Source: Acidipropionibacterium virtanenii (lineage in GTDB: Bacteria; Actinomycetota; Actinomycetes; Propionibacteriales; Propionibacteriaceae). Taken from it: 64,000 bases of DNA. This document shows, piece by piece, positions 9,987 through 18,243 of this stretch (the first letter of the stretch is position 1; each line of letters opens with the position of its first letter). The stretch spans positions 2,542,001-2,606,000 of the forward strand of contig NZ_CP025198.1 of assembly GCF_003325455.1 (NCBI RefSeq). The letters run 5' to 3'. The notes under the pieces are model-generated. The model was not told where the DNA came from and made no database searches. It saw only the letters and a program-made list of their open reading frames with translations. The translations under genes and the position numbers were made by a program.

Positions 9987-10421
9987 TCATCGGGGTCGGC
10001 GGGTCCGTGCGCGGTGCGCCCGGTGACCGCCGACGATGACGACCGCCGCGACGACTCCGTGAAGGGCCATCAGGGCCCCCGTCGCCGCCGCGGAGCCTGC
10101 GCCGAGAGTCCCCAGCAGGGAGACTGCCGCGAGCACGACGGCCCCGATGGTCCAGATCCTCAGCCCCAGCGCCGAGACCCACTCGAGCCCGCGCAGGACG
10201 AGCAGGCCGATGATCGCCGCGACGGCGGCCATCAGGGCCACATCGCCCCCCGACACCGTCTGCACGGTGCCGTGTCTCAGGGTGACCGCGAGCCCGATCC
10301 CGCCGAGCCGTGCCGTCAGCAGCCAGGTGATCATGGCGCAGACGACGGCGGCGGCGACGATCACCAGATCGTTGATCCACAGTCGTGATTCGGACGGATT
10401 GGTCTTTCGTGAACCGGTCAT
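9987..10421 (-). CDS. Four-helix membrane protein (DUF6069-like)
   Basis: The 144-residue protein has four predicted membrane helices (LVIVAAAVVCAMITWLLTA; ALMAAVAAIIGLLVL; IWTIGAVVLAAVSLLG; ALHGVVAAVVIVGG) and a basic C-terminus. The layout resembles the actinobacterial DUF6069 group; function unknown. The ATG at 10421 is chosen because AAGG lies 9 bases upstream. It diverges from a TetR gene and shares a roughly 100-base control region with it, so it is a likely target. Confidence 0.75.
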   Translation of the reverse strand: MTGSRKTNPSESRLWINDLVIVAAAVVCAMITWLLTARLGGIGLAVTLRHGTVQTVSGGDVALMAAVAAIIGLLVLRGLEWVSALGLRIWTIGAVVLAAVSLLGTLGAGSAAATGALMALHGVVAAVVIVGGHRAHRARTRRPR

Positions 10422-10467
10422 CTCACTCATCCTTCGTACTGGTCGGGTCGTGACACTGACGACGTTC

Positions 10468-10481
10468 ACTACGTTCGTAGT
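10468..10481. promoter_or_regulatory. Inverted repeat between divergent membrane-protein and tetR genes
   Basis: ACTACG-TT-CGTAGT is a perfect 14-base palindrome in the shared control region. TetR-family proteins typically bind such a site and repress both flanking genes. Assignment rests on position only. Confidence 0.5.
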
Positions 10482-10522
10482 ATGCTACCACTACATCTAT
10501 AGTTCCCAAGAGAGGGTTCGTC

Positions 10523-11086
10523 ATGGATCGACGCACGGCCATCGCCGACGCCGCGATGGAACTCGTGTCGGAAGGGGGCGGCCGCGCGCTGACCCATCGC
10601 GGGATCGACCGGCGGCTCGGCCTGCCGGAGGGCACCACCTCCAACTACGCGCGCAACCGGCGGGAACTGGTCCGGATGGTCATCACCAGGGTCGCGGAGA
10701 TCGCCGAGCTGCGCCCACCCGCCAGGCAGCTGCCGACCACGATCAACGACGCCGTGGCGCAGCTGGCCGCCGCCCTCGAGGGCACGGTCACCCGAGGCGT
10801 CGACACCCGGGCGAGGATGGCCCTGTCGATCAGCTGCAGCCAGGACGCCGAGCTCCACGAGCTGCTCACCACGGCGTCCCCGGCTCGCGAGAAGCTCCTC
10901 GATGAGGCGGCCAGGATGCTCGCCTCGCTCGGAGTGCCCGAACCGGAGGACCGGGCCAACGACTTCATCGCTGTGATGAACGGGCTGCTCTACGACCGGC
11001 TGGCCGGCAACGGCATGCGCGGCCGACCGGCCGATGCGGCGTCGATCCTGCGCGCCTGGCTCATCGGAGTCGGCGCCCGCCGATGA
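10523..11086 (+). CDS. TetR-family transcriptional regulator
   Basis: The 187-residue regulator has an N-terminal DNA-binding domain (AIADAAMELVSEGGGRALTH, then LPEGTTSNYARNRRELV) and a C-terminal domain carrying the ligand pocket. It diverges from the four-helix membrane protein. It meets the next TetR gene tail to tail with no bases between the stops. Its likely operator is the palindrome at 10468-10481. Confidence 0.88.
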   Translation: MDRRTAIADAAMELVSEGGGRALTHRGIDRRLGLPEGTTSNYARNRRELVRMVITRVAEIAELRPPARQLPTTINDAVAQLAAALEGTVTRGVDTRARMALSISCSQDAELHELLTTASPAREKLLDEAARMLASLGVPEPEDRANDFIAVMNGLLYDRLAGNGMRGRPADAASILRAWLIGVGARR

Positions 11087-11656
11087 CTAACCGGTGTCTG
11101 CACCCCTCCCGGGCCCGGGGAGACCCAGGCCCGTCATGAGGGCCGCGACGTCGCTCCTGGCCGTCCGGCTGTCCATGGCCGTGACCACCACCCCGTAGCT
11201 GGCCCGCAGCGCTCGCAGCAGATCGACCGTCGTGATCGAGGGATCGACCAGTCCCCCGGCCCGGGCACGCACCAGCAAGGGTTCGATCATGCGCCCCAGG
11301 CGCGTGTCGGCCCCCACCGCCCGGGTCGCGCGACGCGACTCGACCGCCATCTCGATGAAGGCGATATCGGTGAGCACCATCTCCAGCGCCTCGCCCCACA
11401 CGGTGGCGAATCCGCGATCACCGGACGCCCCGGCCGCCACCTGCTCCAGATGGTCCAGGTTCTCGTCGAAGACCGCCATGGCCAGTACCGAGCGGGTCGG
11501 GAAATGACGGTACAGGACCCCCTGCCCCACCCCGGCGTCCCTGGCGATCGCCGAGAGCGGTACACCGATGCCCCGTTCGGCGAAAAGACGGCGGGCGGAG
11601 GCCAGCAGCGCCCGCCGGTTGCTGCCGGCCGCCGCCGGACCGCGGTTCGGCTTCAT
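11087..11656 (-). CDS. TetR-family transcriptional regulator
   Basis: The 189-residue protein has a clear TetR HTH (ALLASARRLFAERGIGVPLS, then GVGQGVLYRHFPTRS). The ATG at 11656 follows GGAGGA with good spacing, so it is preferred over longer in-frame starts. It diverges from the FAD-dependent dehydrogenase, and two perfect palindromes lie between them, so that gene is the likely target. It is similar in fold only, not close in sequence, to the convergent TetR neighbour. Confidence 0.88.
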   Translation of the reverse strand: MKPNRGPAAAGSNRRALLASARRLFAERGIGVPLSAIARDAGVGQGVLYRHFPTRSVLAMAVFDENLDHLEQVAAGASGDRGFATVWGEALEMVLTDIAFIEMAVESRRATRAVGADTRLGRMIEPLLVRARAGGLVDPSITTVDLLRALRASYGVVVTAMDSRTARSDVAALMTGLGLPGPGRGADTG

Positions 11657-11667
11657 CGGACTCCTCC

Positions 11668-11684
11668 GTCTCATCGGATGAGAC
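11668..11684. promoter_or_regulatory. Palindrome just upstream of tetR start
   Basis: GTCTCATC-G-GATGAGAC is a perfect 17-base inverted repeat, 12 bases upstream of the minus-strand TetR start. It is a candidate autoregulatory operator. Confidence 0.55.
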
Positions 11685-11691
11685 GGGCAAC

Positions 11692-11719
11692 TATACTGAA
11701 CCGGACAATGTCGTCCGGT
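11692..11719 (+). promoter_or_regulatory. -10-like box and second palindrome before the flavoprotein
   Basis: TATACT at 11692-11697 is a good -10 match on the plus strand; no convincing -35 is seen. Immediately downstream, ACCGGAC-N6-GTCCGGT (11700-11719) is a perfect inverted repeat near the expected transcription start. A repressor bound here would block the flavoprotein promoter. Confidence 0.5.
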
Positions 11720-11774
11720 ACCGGTGCGCATCCTCTCCTGCGCCCCCAGTGCCCGGCAAGAAGGGGTGAGTACG

Positions 11775-13418
11775 ATGTCGGACTCCCATGATGAGACCTA
11801 CGACGTGGTGGTTGTCGGCTCCGGGGCCGCCGCGTTCTCCACGGCACTGGGAGCTGTCGACGAGGGCCTGAGCGTCGTCATGATCGAGAGCACCGACCGA
11901 TGGGGCGGCAACACCTCGATGTCGGGGGGCGGCCTGTGGCTGCCGAACAATCCTCTGATGAGGCGCGAGGGCGCCGCGGACTCCCGCGAGGAGGCGCTCG
12001 AGTACATGCTGACCACGATCGGCGATCCCGGCCCGGCATCCTCGCGAGCACGCATCGAGGCCTTCATCGACGGCGTCGACGACTTCGTCCTCACTGCCGA
12101 GAAGCACGGCATGCGCTTCATGCGCGACACCGACTACCCCGACTACTATCCCGAGCTTCCCGGGGGCAAGATCGGCCGGGCGATCGAGGGGATGAACTTC
12201 GACGTCAGGAGGCTCGGCGAGTGGGCCGCAACCCAGCGCGGCGTCGTCCCCCTCCCGGTGCGCACCAACGACATCTGGCTGCTGGGCCGGGCCTGGTCGA
12301 CGCCGGGCGGCTTCGCCCGAGGCGCCCAGTTCGTGTTCCGGACCCTCGGCGGCCTGGTCAGGGGCAAGAAGCTCGTAGGACTGGGCGGGGCGCTGGCCGC
12401 CCACTTCGCCCACGCCGTCCTGGTCGACGCCCGGGTTCCGCTGCGGCTCAACTGCCCGGCCACCGGTCTGGCCACCGAGGGCGACCGGGTGATCGGCGTC
12501 AGGATCGGCTCCGGGGCCTCGCAGGCAGTGCTGCGAGCACGACGGGGCGTCATGCTCGGCGCCGGCGGCTTCGAGTCCAACCAGGAGTGGCGGCGTCGCT
12601 ACCAGGACGTCACCGGCTACACCTCCGGCAGTCCCGGCAACCTGGGCGGGCCGATCGAGATCGCCCAGGATCAGGGAGCGGCTCTCGACTACATGGACGA
12701 CGCGTGGTGGGGCGCCTCCCTGGCCCCGTACAAGGAGGGCCCGGCGATGGGTTTCCTGGTGGGTGAACGGGCGCTGCCCTACATGATGATCGTCGACGGG
12801 CAGGGCCGGCGGTTCGCCAACGAGGCCGAGTCCTACATCGATCTGGGTCATCACATGAACGACCATGACCGCGGTGGCGACTACTGGATGATCAACGACG
12901 CCCGCTACAACCGCCGTTACTTCCGCACCTTCTCCATCCAGCCCGGCCTCATGAAGGCCATGGCGGAGCAGGGGCTGCTCGCACGAGCGGACACCCTGGA
13001 TCGGCTGGCCGAGGCGATCGGCGTACCGGCAGCGAATCTGCGAGGAACCGTGGAACGGTTCAACGGCTTCGCCCGGACCGGGCGCGACCAGGACTTCGGC
13101 AAGGGCGGCTCGGCCTACGACCGCTACTACGGCGACCCGACGGTGCATCCGAACCCCTGCCTCGGCCCGCTGACGAAGGGGCCCTTCACCGCCTACAAGT
13201 TGGTGCCCGGGGATCTGGGCACCAAGGGCGGCCTGGTGACCGACGCCGACTCCCGCGTGCTGCGCGACGACGGGTCGGTCATCGAGGGCCTCTACGCGGC
13301 CGGGAACACGACGGCCTCGGTGATGGGTCACACCTACCCGGGGCCGGGGTCGACGATCGCCCCGGCCTCGGTGTTCGGGCTGCGAGGAGCACGCCACATG
13401 GCGGCCTCCCAGCAGTAG
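11775..13418 (+). CDS. FAD-dependent oxidoreductase, 3-ketosteroid 1-dehydrogenase-like
   Basis: The 547-residue flavoprotein has an N-terminal dinucleotide-binding fold (YDVVVVGSGAAAFSTALGA; E about 30 residues on) and a GGNTSMSGGGLWLPNN block. The C-terminal FAD-binding segment GNTTASVMGHTYPGPGSTI carries a Tyr in the position of a KstD catalytic Tyr. This places it with KstD-like enzymes, which introduce the 1,2 double bond into 3-ketosteroids. Related flavoproteins of the fumarate-reductase superfamily act on other enones, so the substrate is open. The ATG at 11775 follows AGAAGGGG. The divergent TetR gene is the likely regulator. Confidence 0.82.
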   Translation: MSDSHDETYDVVVVGSGAAAFSTALGAVDEGLSVVMIESTDRWGGNTSMSGGGLWLPNNPLMRREGAADSREEALEYMLTTIGDPGPASSRARIEAFIDGVDDFVLTAEKHGMRFMRDTDYPDYYPELPGGKIGRAIEGMNFDVRRLGEWAATQRGVVPLPVRTNDIWLLGRAWSTPGGFARGAQFVFRTLGGLVRGKKLVGLGGALAAHFAHAVLVDARVPLRLNCPATGLATEGDRVIGVRIGSGASQAVLRARRGVMLGAGGFESNQEWRRRYQDVTGYTSGSPGNLGGPIEIAQDQGAALDYMDDAWWGASLAPYKEGPAMGFLVGERALPYMMIVDGQGRRFANEAESYIDLGHHMNDHDRGGDYWMINDARYNRRYFRTFSIQPGLMKAMAEQGLLARADTLDRLAEAIGVPAANLRGTVERFNGFARTGRDQDFGKGGSAYDRYYGDPTVHPNPCLGPLTKGPFTAYKLVPGDLGTKGGLVTDADSRVLRDDGSVIEGLYAAGNTTASVMGHTYPGPGSTIAPASVFGLRGARHMAASQQ

Positions 13419-13427
13419 GCGTGCGCA

Positions 13428-14417
13428 TCAGACGACGGGGCGGGTGAGCAGCAGGTTCTCCAGCCTGGCGTAGGACATCTCCATGCCGTCGACCATCCCG
13501 GTGCCGAGGATCATGTCCCGGGTGGCGGCGTCGGGGAACTCCATGACGGTCGTGAGGAGGGTGACGCCGTCCTCCTCGGTCAGGGTGAGGTCGTTGGTCA
13601 CGGTGGGGCCCTCGACACCCGTCATCCTCCCTGCGGTGACGATCCGGAAGGGCTCATCGAGGAACAGCAGCTGGTCGTCGAAGCCGAACGGTTCGCCCTC
13701 GACGCCGGGATCGGGAGCCCAGCCGAAATGGCTGGACCGGCCCACCTCGGTCGTCACCTCGCAGATGGTCATCGACCATCCGTCGGGGCCGAGCATCCAC
13801 TGCCGGATGAGCACGGGATCGGTCTGGGCCCGCCAGATCACCGACCTGGGGGCGGCGATCGCCCGGGTGACGCGCACCAGGGTGTCGGTGAGCACCTCCA
13901 TGCGGGTGCCCTTTCCGGCGAACCACTCGCGCAACCCGGCCAGAACGGCGTCGATCTGCCCCATGGCCAGGCGGGTGCCCTCGACGACGCCCATCTCGAG
14001 AACGGTCTGGAGCGCCTCCAGGGAGGCGAAGTCCGAGGTCGTGGTCATCCGGGTGCCCTGATCGGTGGCTTCGAAGGCGAACCTCATCCGCATCACCGGC
14101 ATCCCGGGGGCCGGGTCGCCGTGCTCGTCGGTGAACAGGTCGTCGACGGTGAAGCTGCGCTCCGGTTCGATCTCGACGAAGTCCCACCGGGCGTACGACT
14201 TCTCCCCGGCGGGGCCGTTCATGTGGTAGAGCGCCCGGCCACCCACTCTGTGATCCCACTCGGTGAAGGTGGCCGGATAGGTGGGCGGACCCCAGAACCG
14301 TTCCAACTGGCGGGGATCGGCGTAGGCCCGCCAGACCCTCGAGACGGGATGGGCGAAATCGGCGATGACGGTGAGGGTGAGGTTCTTCTCGTCGGTGATG
14401 ATGTCGGTGACTGGCAT
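13428..14417 (-). CDS. Tandem SRPBCC (AHSA1-like) domain protein
   Basis: The 329-residue protein consists of two START/SRPBCC domains in tandem. The first (about 10-165) contains HPVSRVWRAYADPRQLERFWGP. The second (about 175-325) contains APRSVIWRAQTDPVLIRQWMLG. Each keeps the pattern of the Activator of Hsp90 ATPase homologue family, small hydrophobic-ligand cavities. Such genes are commonly encoded next to ArsR regulators, as here, with 41 bases between them. The fusion of two domains is less common than single-domain forms. The ligand is unknown. Confidence 0.85.
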   Translation of the reverse strand: MPVTDIITDEKNLTLTVIADFAHPVSRVWRAYADPRQLERFWGPPTYPATFTEWDHRVGGRALYHMNGPAGEKSYARWDFVEIEPERSFTVDDLFTDEHGDPAPGMPVMRMRFAFEATDQGTRMTTTSDFASLEALQTVLEMGVVEGTRLAMGQIDAVLAGLREWFAGKGTRMEVLTDTLVRVTRAIAAPRSVIWRAQTDPVLIRQWMLGPDGWSMTICEVTTEVGRSSHFGWAPDPGVEGEPFGFDDQLLFLDEPFRIVTAGRMTGVEGPTVTNDLTLTEEDGVTLLTTVMEFPDAATRDMILGTGMVDGMEMSYARLENLLLTRPVV

Positions 14418-14458
14418 GTCTGGCTCCTTGTGGAGTCGGGTGGAGTGGAGTCGCTTGA

Positions 14459-14791
14459 TCAGCCATCCAGGAGGGCGTCGAGTCGCTCGATGCGCCCTTT
14501 CCACAGATCTTCGTACTGCGCCAGGAGTGCTCTCGCCAGGGCGATCCGCTCGGGATCGGCTCTGACCAGGCGGGTGCGCCCCTGCGCACGCTTGACGATG
14601 AGCTCGGCCTCCTCCAGCACGGTCACATGTTTCTGGACCGCCGCGAAGGACATCTGATAGGAGCGGGCGAGTTCCGAGACGCTGACCTCCCGTGTCATCG
14701 TCCGGCGCAGGATATCGCGCCTGGTCGACGCCGCCAGGGCGTGGAACAGGCGGTCCTTCTCGGCCTCGCTGAGCCCAACTTGTGTAACCAT
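14459..14791 (-). CDS. ArsR-family regulator of the SRPBCC gene
   Basis: The 110-residue winged-helix regulator reads LFHALAASTRRDILRR, then SVSELARSYQMSFAAVQKHV. There are no metal-binding Cys motifs, as in the ArsR proteins that pair with SRPBCC genes. The ATG at 14791 lacks a ribosome site, but TAATAT ends 8 bases upstream, so the message is probably leaderless. The palindrome AACCA-TT-TGGTT overlaps the start codon and is a likely autoregulatory site. The regulator is upstream of its SRPBCC partner in one operon. Confidence 0.88.
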   Translation of the reverse strand: MVTQVGLSEAEKDRLFHALAASTRRDILRRTMTREVSVSELARSYQMSFAAVQKHVTVLEEAELIVKRAQGRTRLVRADPERIALARALLAQYEDLWKGRIERLDALLDG

Positions 14792-14805
14792 TTGGTTGTA
14801 TATTA
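14786..14805 (-). promoter_or_regulatory. Probable leaderless promoter and operator of the arsR gene
   Basis: On the minus strand TAATAT (14800-14805) lies 8 bases before the ATG, placing the transcription start at or next to the start codon. AACCA-TT-TGGTT (14786-14797) is a perfect palindrome spanning the start codon. Promoter and operator would therefore overlap. Confidence 0.55.
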
Positions 14806-14854
14806 CTCGGGCTCGGGTCACCTTCAGGTCCTCGGCGAGGATAGGTTCGGACCC

Positions 14855-15679
14855 ATGCCACCGCTGCGGCGCAGAACCCCGGTCCTGCTGGTCCTGGCCG
14901 TCCTCCTCGGCTGCTCCCCGGCGACCGACCGGAATCCACCGTCGCGCACGACCCCTCCCCCGGCGGCCGGACGGGTGGACTACCAGCTGGGCGGCCCCTA
15001 CCCTCCCCACCCCACGGCGCGGATCACGGTGCGCGACTCCTCGGCCCGACCGGTTCCCGGTCTCTACAACATCTGTTACGTCAACGCCTTCCAGACCCAG
15101 CCGGGCACGCTGACCACCTGGCTGAGGCGCCATCCCGACCTCGTCCTCTCCCGTGGCGGCAGGCCCGTCACCGATCCCGACTGGCCGGACGAGGCGCTTC
15201 TGGACACCTCGACCGATTCCGGACGCCGCAAGCTGGCAGCGCTGCTCGACGCCGACCTCGCCAGGTGCGAACGATCGGGGTTCGACGCCGTGGAGCCGGA
15301 CAACCTGGACTCCTACCTGCGCTCCGGCGGCCGCCTGGTAGCGGCCGACAACGTGGCCCTGATCGCCGATCTGGCTCGCCGCGCGCACGCCCGCGGGCTG
15401 GCGGTGGCGCAGAAGAACGCGCCCGAGATCGGCCGGGCCGGACGTGACTCCGCCGGGCTGGACTTCGCCATCGCCGAGGAGTGCCAGGTCTACCGGGAGT
15501 GCGACCACTACACCGGCCTGTACGGGCGCCGGGTCATCGAGATCGAGTACACCGACAACGGCGCCAAGGCGTTCGCCCGGGCCTGCGGACTGCGAGGACG
15601 CGAGATCTCGGTCCTGCTGCGCGACCGCGACGTCGTGCGCCGCGGCGAACCGGGATACGTCTCGCGCTGGTGCGACTGA
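14855..15679 (+). CDS. GH114-type lipoprotein (endo alpha-1,4-polygalactosaminidase-like)
   Basis: The 274-residue protein has a lipoprotein signal (LLVLAVLLGC, Cys20 as the lipidated residue) and a short Pro/Thr-rich linker. A TIM-barrel domain follows (YNICYVNAFQT; FDAVEPDNLDSY; GLAVAQKNAPEI; CDHYTGLYGRRVIEIEY). These strands match GH114, which cleaves alpha-1,4-galactosamine polymers, and related barrel proteins. The Asp/Glu pairs at strand ends could be catalytic. It would sit on the outer face of the membrane. Activity on a given polysaccharide is inference. Confidence 0.82.
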   Translation: MPPLRRRTPVLLVLAVLLGCSPATDRNPPSRTTPPPAAGRVDYQLGGPYPPHPTARITVRDSSARPVPGLYNICYVNAFQTQPGTLTTWLRRHPDLVLSRGGRPVTDPDWPDEALLDTSTDSGRRKLAALLDADLARCERSGFDAVEPDNLDSYLRSGGRLVAADNVALIADLARRAHARGLAVAQKNAPEIGRAGRDSAGLDFAIAEECQVYRECDHYTGLYGRRVIEIEYTDNGAKAFARACGLRGREISVLLRDRDVVRRGEPGYVSRWCD

Positions 15680-15704
15680 GCCGTCTGCGCAACCCGCCCG
15701 TCGA

Positions 15705-16736
15705 TCAGGCCTCCGGAACCACGGAACGCCCCTGTGCGTCGCCGAGCCGGGCCGCGTCCAGCACCGCGATGGTGTGGAGCACCTGCTCCGCGGTGGTCGG
15801 TGCCTCACCCGTTCCTGTGATCGCGGCGTGGAAGCGGCGGTAGAACTCGGCGTAGTCGCCGGCCCCTGACGGCACCTTCCGGGACCCGTCAGCGGTCACA
15901 AGGACGCCCCATCGCTCCTCCTCCTCGACCCCCCAGGCACCTGCCGGGGCGGTGGCCGGGCGCATCCCGGCGCTGAGCTGCTCGGTCTGGCGGTCGCTCA
16001 TGTGCGACTCGTAGTAGCCATCGGAGCCGTAGACGGTGAACTCCTTGGCCACGCGACGCGACAGCTTGGAGGCGGAGACGTCGCTGAACACCCCGGAGAC
16101 GTGGTGCAGACCCAGCGCGAAGCCGACGTCGACGCGCCCCTCGGGCAGGTCGACCTGGTCCAGATGGGCGTCGACCCGGGCGACCGGCCCGAAGAGCTGG
16201 ACGGCCTGGTCCACCAGGTGGGCGCCGAGATCGCGCAGCAGTCCGTGCTGGGGGCCGACCTCCAGGCCGCCGGGCTCGTCGAGATCGAAGACCAGACGGG
16301 AGCGGCGGAGACCTCCGAGGATGCCGGACCCGAGCACCTTCCGCACGGTGACCAGGTCGGTGTCGAAGCGGCGGTTCTGGAAGACGCAGAGCACCTTGCC
16401 TGTCGCACGGGCGGCCTCGACGAGCTCCCTTGCCCCGGCCAGGTCGGGGGCGAAGGGCTTGTCGGCGACGACGTGGACGCCGCGCTCCAGGGCGTGCAGC
16501 ACCAGTTCGCGTCGGGTCTGCGGCGGGGTGGTGATGGTGACCGCGTCGACGCCGGCGTCGATGAGTGCGTCCATCGTGTCGAAGGCGGGCACCCCGGGCG
16601 CCTCGACGGCCAGCGTCTCGCGTCGCCGGGGGCTGCGGGTGACGACGCCGACGATCTCCCACTCGGTGGCGGCCTGGATGTAGGGCAGGTGGAAGAGGTG
16701 TCCACCGGTTCCGTATCCGACGAGTCCGATCCGCAT
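15705..16736 (-). CDS. Gfo/Idh/MocA-family oxidoreductase
   Basis: The 343-residue NAD(P)-dependent dehydrogenase has an N-terminal Rossmann fold (RIGLVGYGTGGHLFHLPYI) and the family's cofactor/catalytic Lys in HVVADKPFAPD. The C-terminal domain covers residues about 130-340. GAAGGAGAC precedes the ATG. It is distinct from the two inositol-locus paralogues further right. Substrates of this family are sugars, cyclitols or their derivatives; none can be assigned here. Confidence 0.88.
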   Translation of the reverse strand: MRIGLVGYGTGGHLFHLPYIQAATEWEIVGVVTRSPRRRETLAVEAPGVPAFDTMDALIDAGVDAVTITTPPQTRRELVLHALERGVHVVADKPFAPDLAGARELVEAARATGKVLCVFQNRRFDTDLVTVRKVLGSGILGGLRRSRLVFDLDEPGGLEVGPQHGLLRDLGAHLVDQAVQLFGPVARVDAHLDQVDLPEGRVDVGFALGLHHVSGVFSDVSASKLSRRVAKEFTVYGSDGYYESHMSDRQTEQLSAGMRPATAPAGAWGVEEEERWGVLVTADGSRKVPSGAGDYAEFYRRFHAAITGTGEAPTTAEQVLHTIAVLDAARLGDAQGRSVVPEA

Positions 16737-16795
16737 GAGGTCTCCTTCGACGTCTGATGGCGGCCATGACCGCCGCCGATTGATATGTCAGAACA

Positions 16796-17593
16796 TTACA
16801 GCCCGGTAGGTGGGCGTCGGTCGGTTCCGGAGCTGTCGGCGCCGGCCCGGTAGTCGCGGGCCGTGATGCCGAGAACCCGCCGAAAGTCGGTGCTGAGGTG
16901 GGCCTGATCGGCGTACCCGAGATCGGCCGCGACCTGGGCGATCGTCAGGCCGGGTTCGGTGCGCAGGCGTTGCGCGGCCTCCTGGAGGCGGTAGCGGCGG
17001 ATCACGGCCAGGGGCGGCAGCCCGAAGTATCGCTGCGCCAGGCGTTGCACCGCTCGCATCGAGTATCCCAGCCGATCGGCGACCTGCTCGACCCTGATGA
17101 TCCTCCGGTCGGTGGCGATGAGCCGTTCCATCTCGTCGGCCACCAGACCCGCCTCGTCGGGTTCACCCAGATGCGTCGCCACCCAGCCGGCGACCGCGCG
17201 CACCGCCTCCTCGTCGCCGGTCCGCGGGTCCGGGGACGCCATCGCATCGACCACCGCGGCATGAAGACCGGGAGCGCTGAAGGGCACCTCGTCGTCACGG
17301 ATGGCGGCCGGTTCCAGACCGAGCGACGGGACGGCCGCCGGTCTCAGCAGCGCGCCGACGGCCCAACCCCGTCCGGTCAGGTCGCGGTGGGAGGCACCGG
17401 TGGCGGGGCCCGACAGGGTCACCCCATCGGTCTGCACGACGAGGTTGGAGGCCGGGAAGGGCAGGAGTCTCTGACGCGAGGTGACGCCCGGTTCCAGATC
17501 CCAGCGCGGAATCCAGATCCATCGGACCAGGAGGTCGACCTGTCGGGGCGCCGGGAACCGGTCGAAGGTGGGCAGCCGCGCCGGGTAGAGCAC
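16796..17593 (-). CDS. AraC-family transcriptional regulator
   Basis: The 265-residue regulator has an N-terminal sensor region (LYPARLPTFDRFPAP ... RWIWIPRWDLEPG) and a C-terminal double HTH (VADRLGYSMRAVQRLAQRYF; TIAQVAADLGYADQAHLSTDF). The frame stays open upstream into the divergent VOC gene. A GTG at 17593 is chosen because the conserved N-terminal motif begins there and a control region must fit between the genes; this start is tentative. The divergent VOC protein is the natural candidate target. Confidence 0.82.
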   Translation of the reverse strand: MLYPARLPTFDRFPAPRQVDLLVRWIWIPRWDLEPGVTSRQRLLPFPASNLVVQTDGVTLSGPATGASHRDLTGRGWAVGALLRPAAVPSLGLEPAAIRDDEVPFSAPGLHAAVVDAMASPDPRTGDEEAVRAVAGWVATHLGEPDEAGLVADEMERLIATDRRIIRVEQVADRLGYSMRAVQRLAQRYFGLPPLAVIRRYRLQEAAQRLRTEPGLTIAQVAADLGYADQAHLSTDFRRVLGITARDYRAGADSSGTDRRPPTGL

Positions 17594-17663
17594 GCCGCGC
17601 CGATCCGGGGGGTTGTCGCGAATGTTCAAGCTTCCCGTGCCTCCCGCCCGTACCGTCGATCGC

Positions 17664-18194
17664 ATGACTGAACAACAGATGACCGAACACACTGCATCCC
17701 ATGCCGGGGTCACCGGCAGGTACACCACCGACGGCGTCCCTCACGGCTGCACGAGTCTGACGCCCTTCCTGGTTGTCCGCGACGCGGCCGGGGCCCTCGA
17801 CTTCTACCGGACGGTCCTTGGCGCCCGGGTGGTCGACGTCACCGAGATGGGCGGGGTCGTCGTCCACGCCGATCTCGATCTGGGGCACGGCCACCTCCAG
17901 CTGGGCGAGGCGAGCCCCGACTTCGGCACCGTGCCGCCGCCCGAGGGCGACCAGGCGTGCTACTCGATGGGGTTCTACTGCCCAGACGTGGACGCCGTCG
18001 TCGCGCGTGCCGAACGGGCCGGGGCGACGGTCCGCGAGCCGTTGAGCACCTTCGTCTCCGGTGACCGTTTCGCATCGATCCGCGATCCATTCGGGGTCCG
18101 CTGGTCGATCATGACGCGTGTGGAGGACCTCTCGGAGGCCGAGAGCGGGCGACGGGTCGCCGAATGGGCGGCGAGCCAGCAGACGCGGGGGTGA
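17664..18194 (+). CDS. VOC (glyoxalase/bleomycin-resistance, PhnB-like) protein
   Basis: The 176-residue protein has the paired beta-alpha-beta modules of the VOC superfamily. The first module reads SLTPFLVVRDAAGALDFYRT; the second ends in ASIRDPFGVRWSIMT. PhnB/YdfR-like proteins of this type bind metals or small ligands, and the enzyme reaction is not predictable. It diverges from an AraC regulator with about 70 bases between. Confidence 0.85.
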   Translation: MTEQQMTEHTASHAGVTGRYTTDGVPHGCTSLTPFLVVRDAAGALDFYRTVLGARVVDVTEMGGVVVHADLDLGHGHLQLGEASPDFGTVPPPEGDQACYSMGFYCPDVDAVVARAERAGATVREPLSTFVSGDRFASIRDPFGVRWSIMTRVEDLSEAESGRRVAEWAASQQTRG

Positions 18195-18243
18195 AGGCCT
18201 CCGGAACCGGGCGGTGAACCCGCTGCACGTAAAGTGCCCCGGC

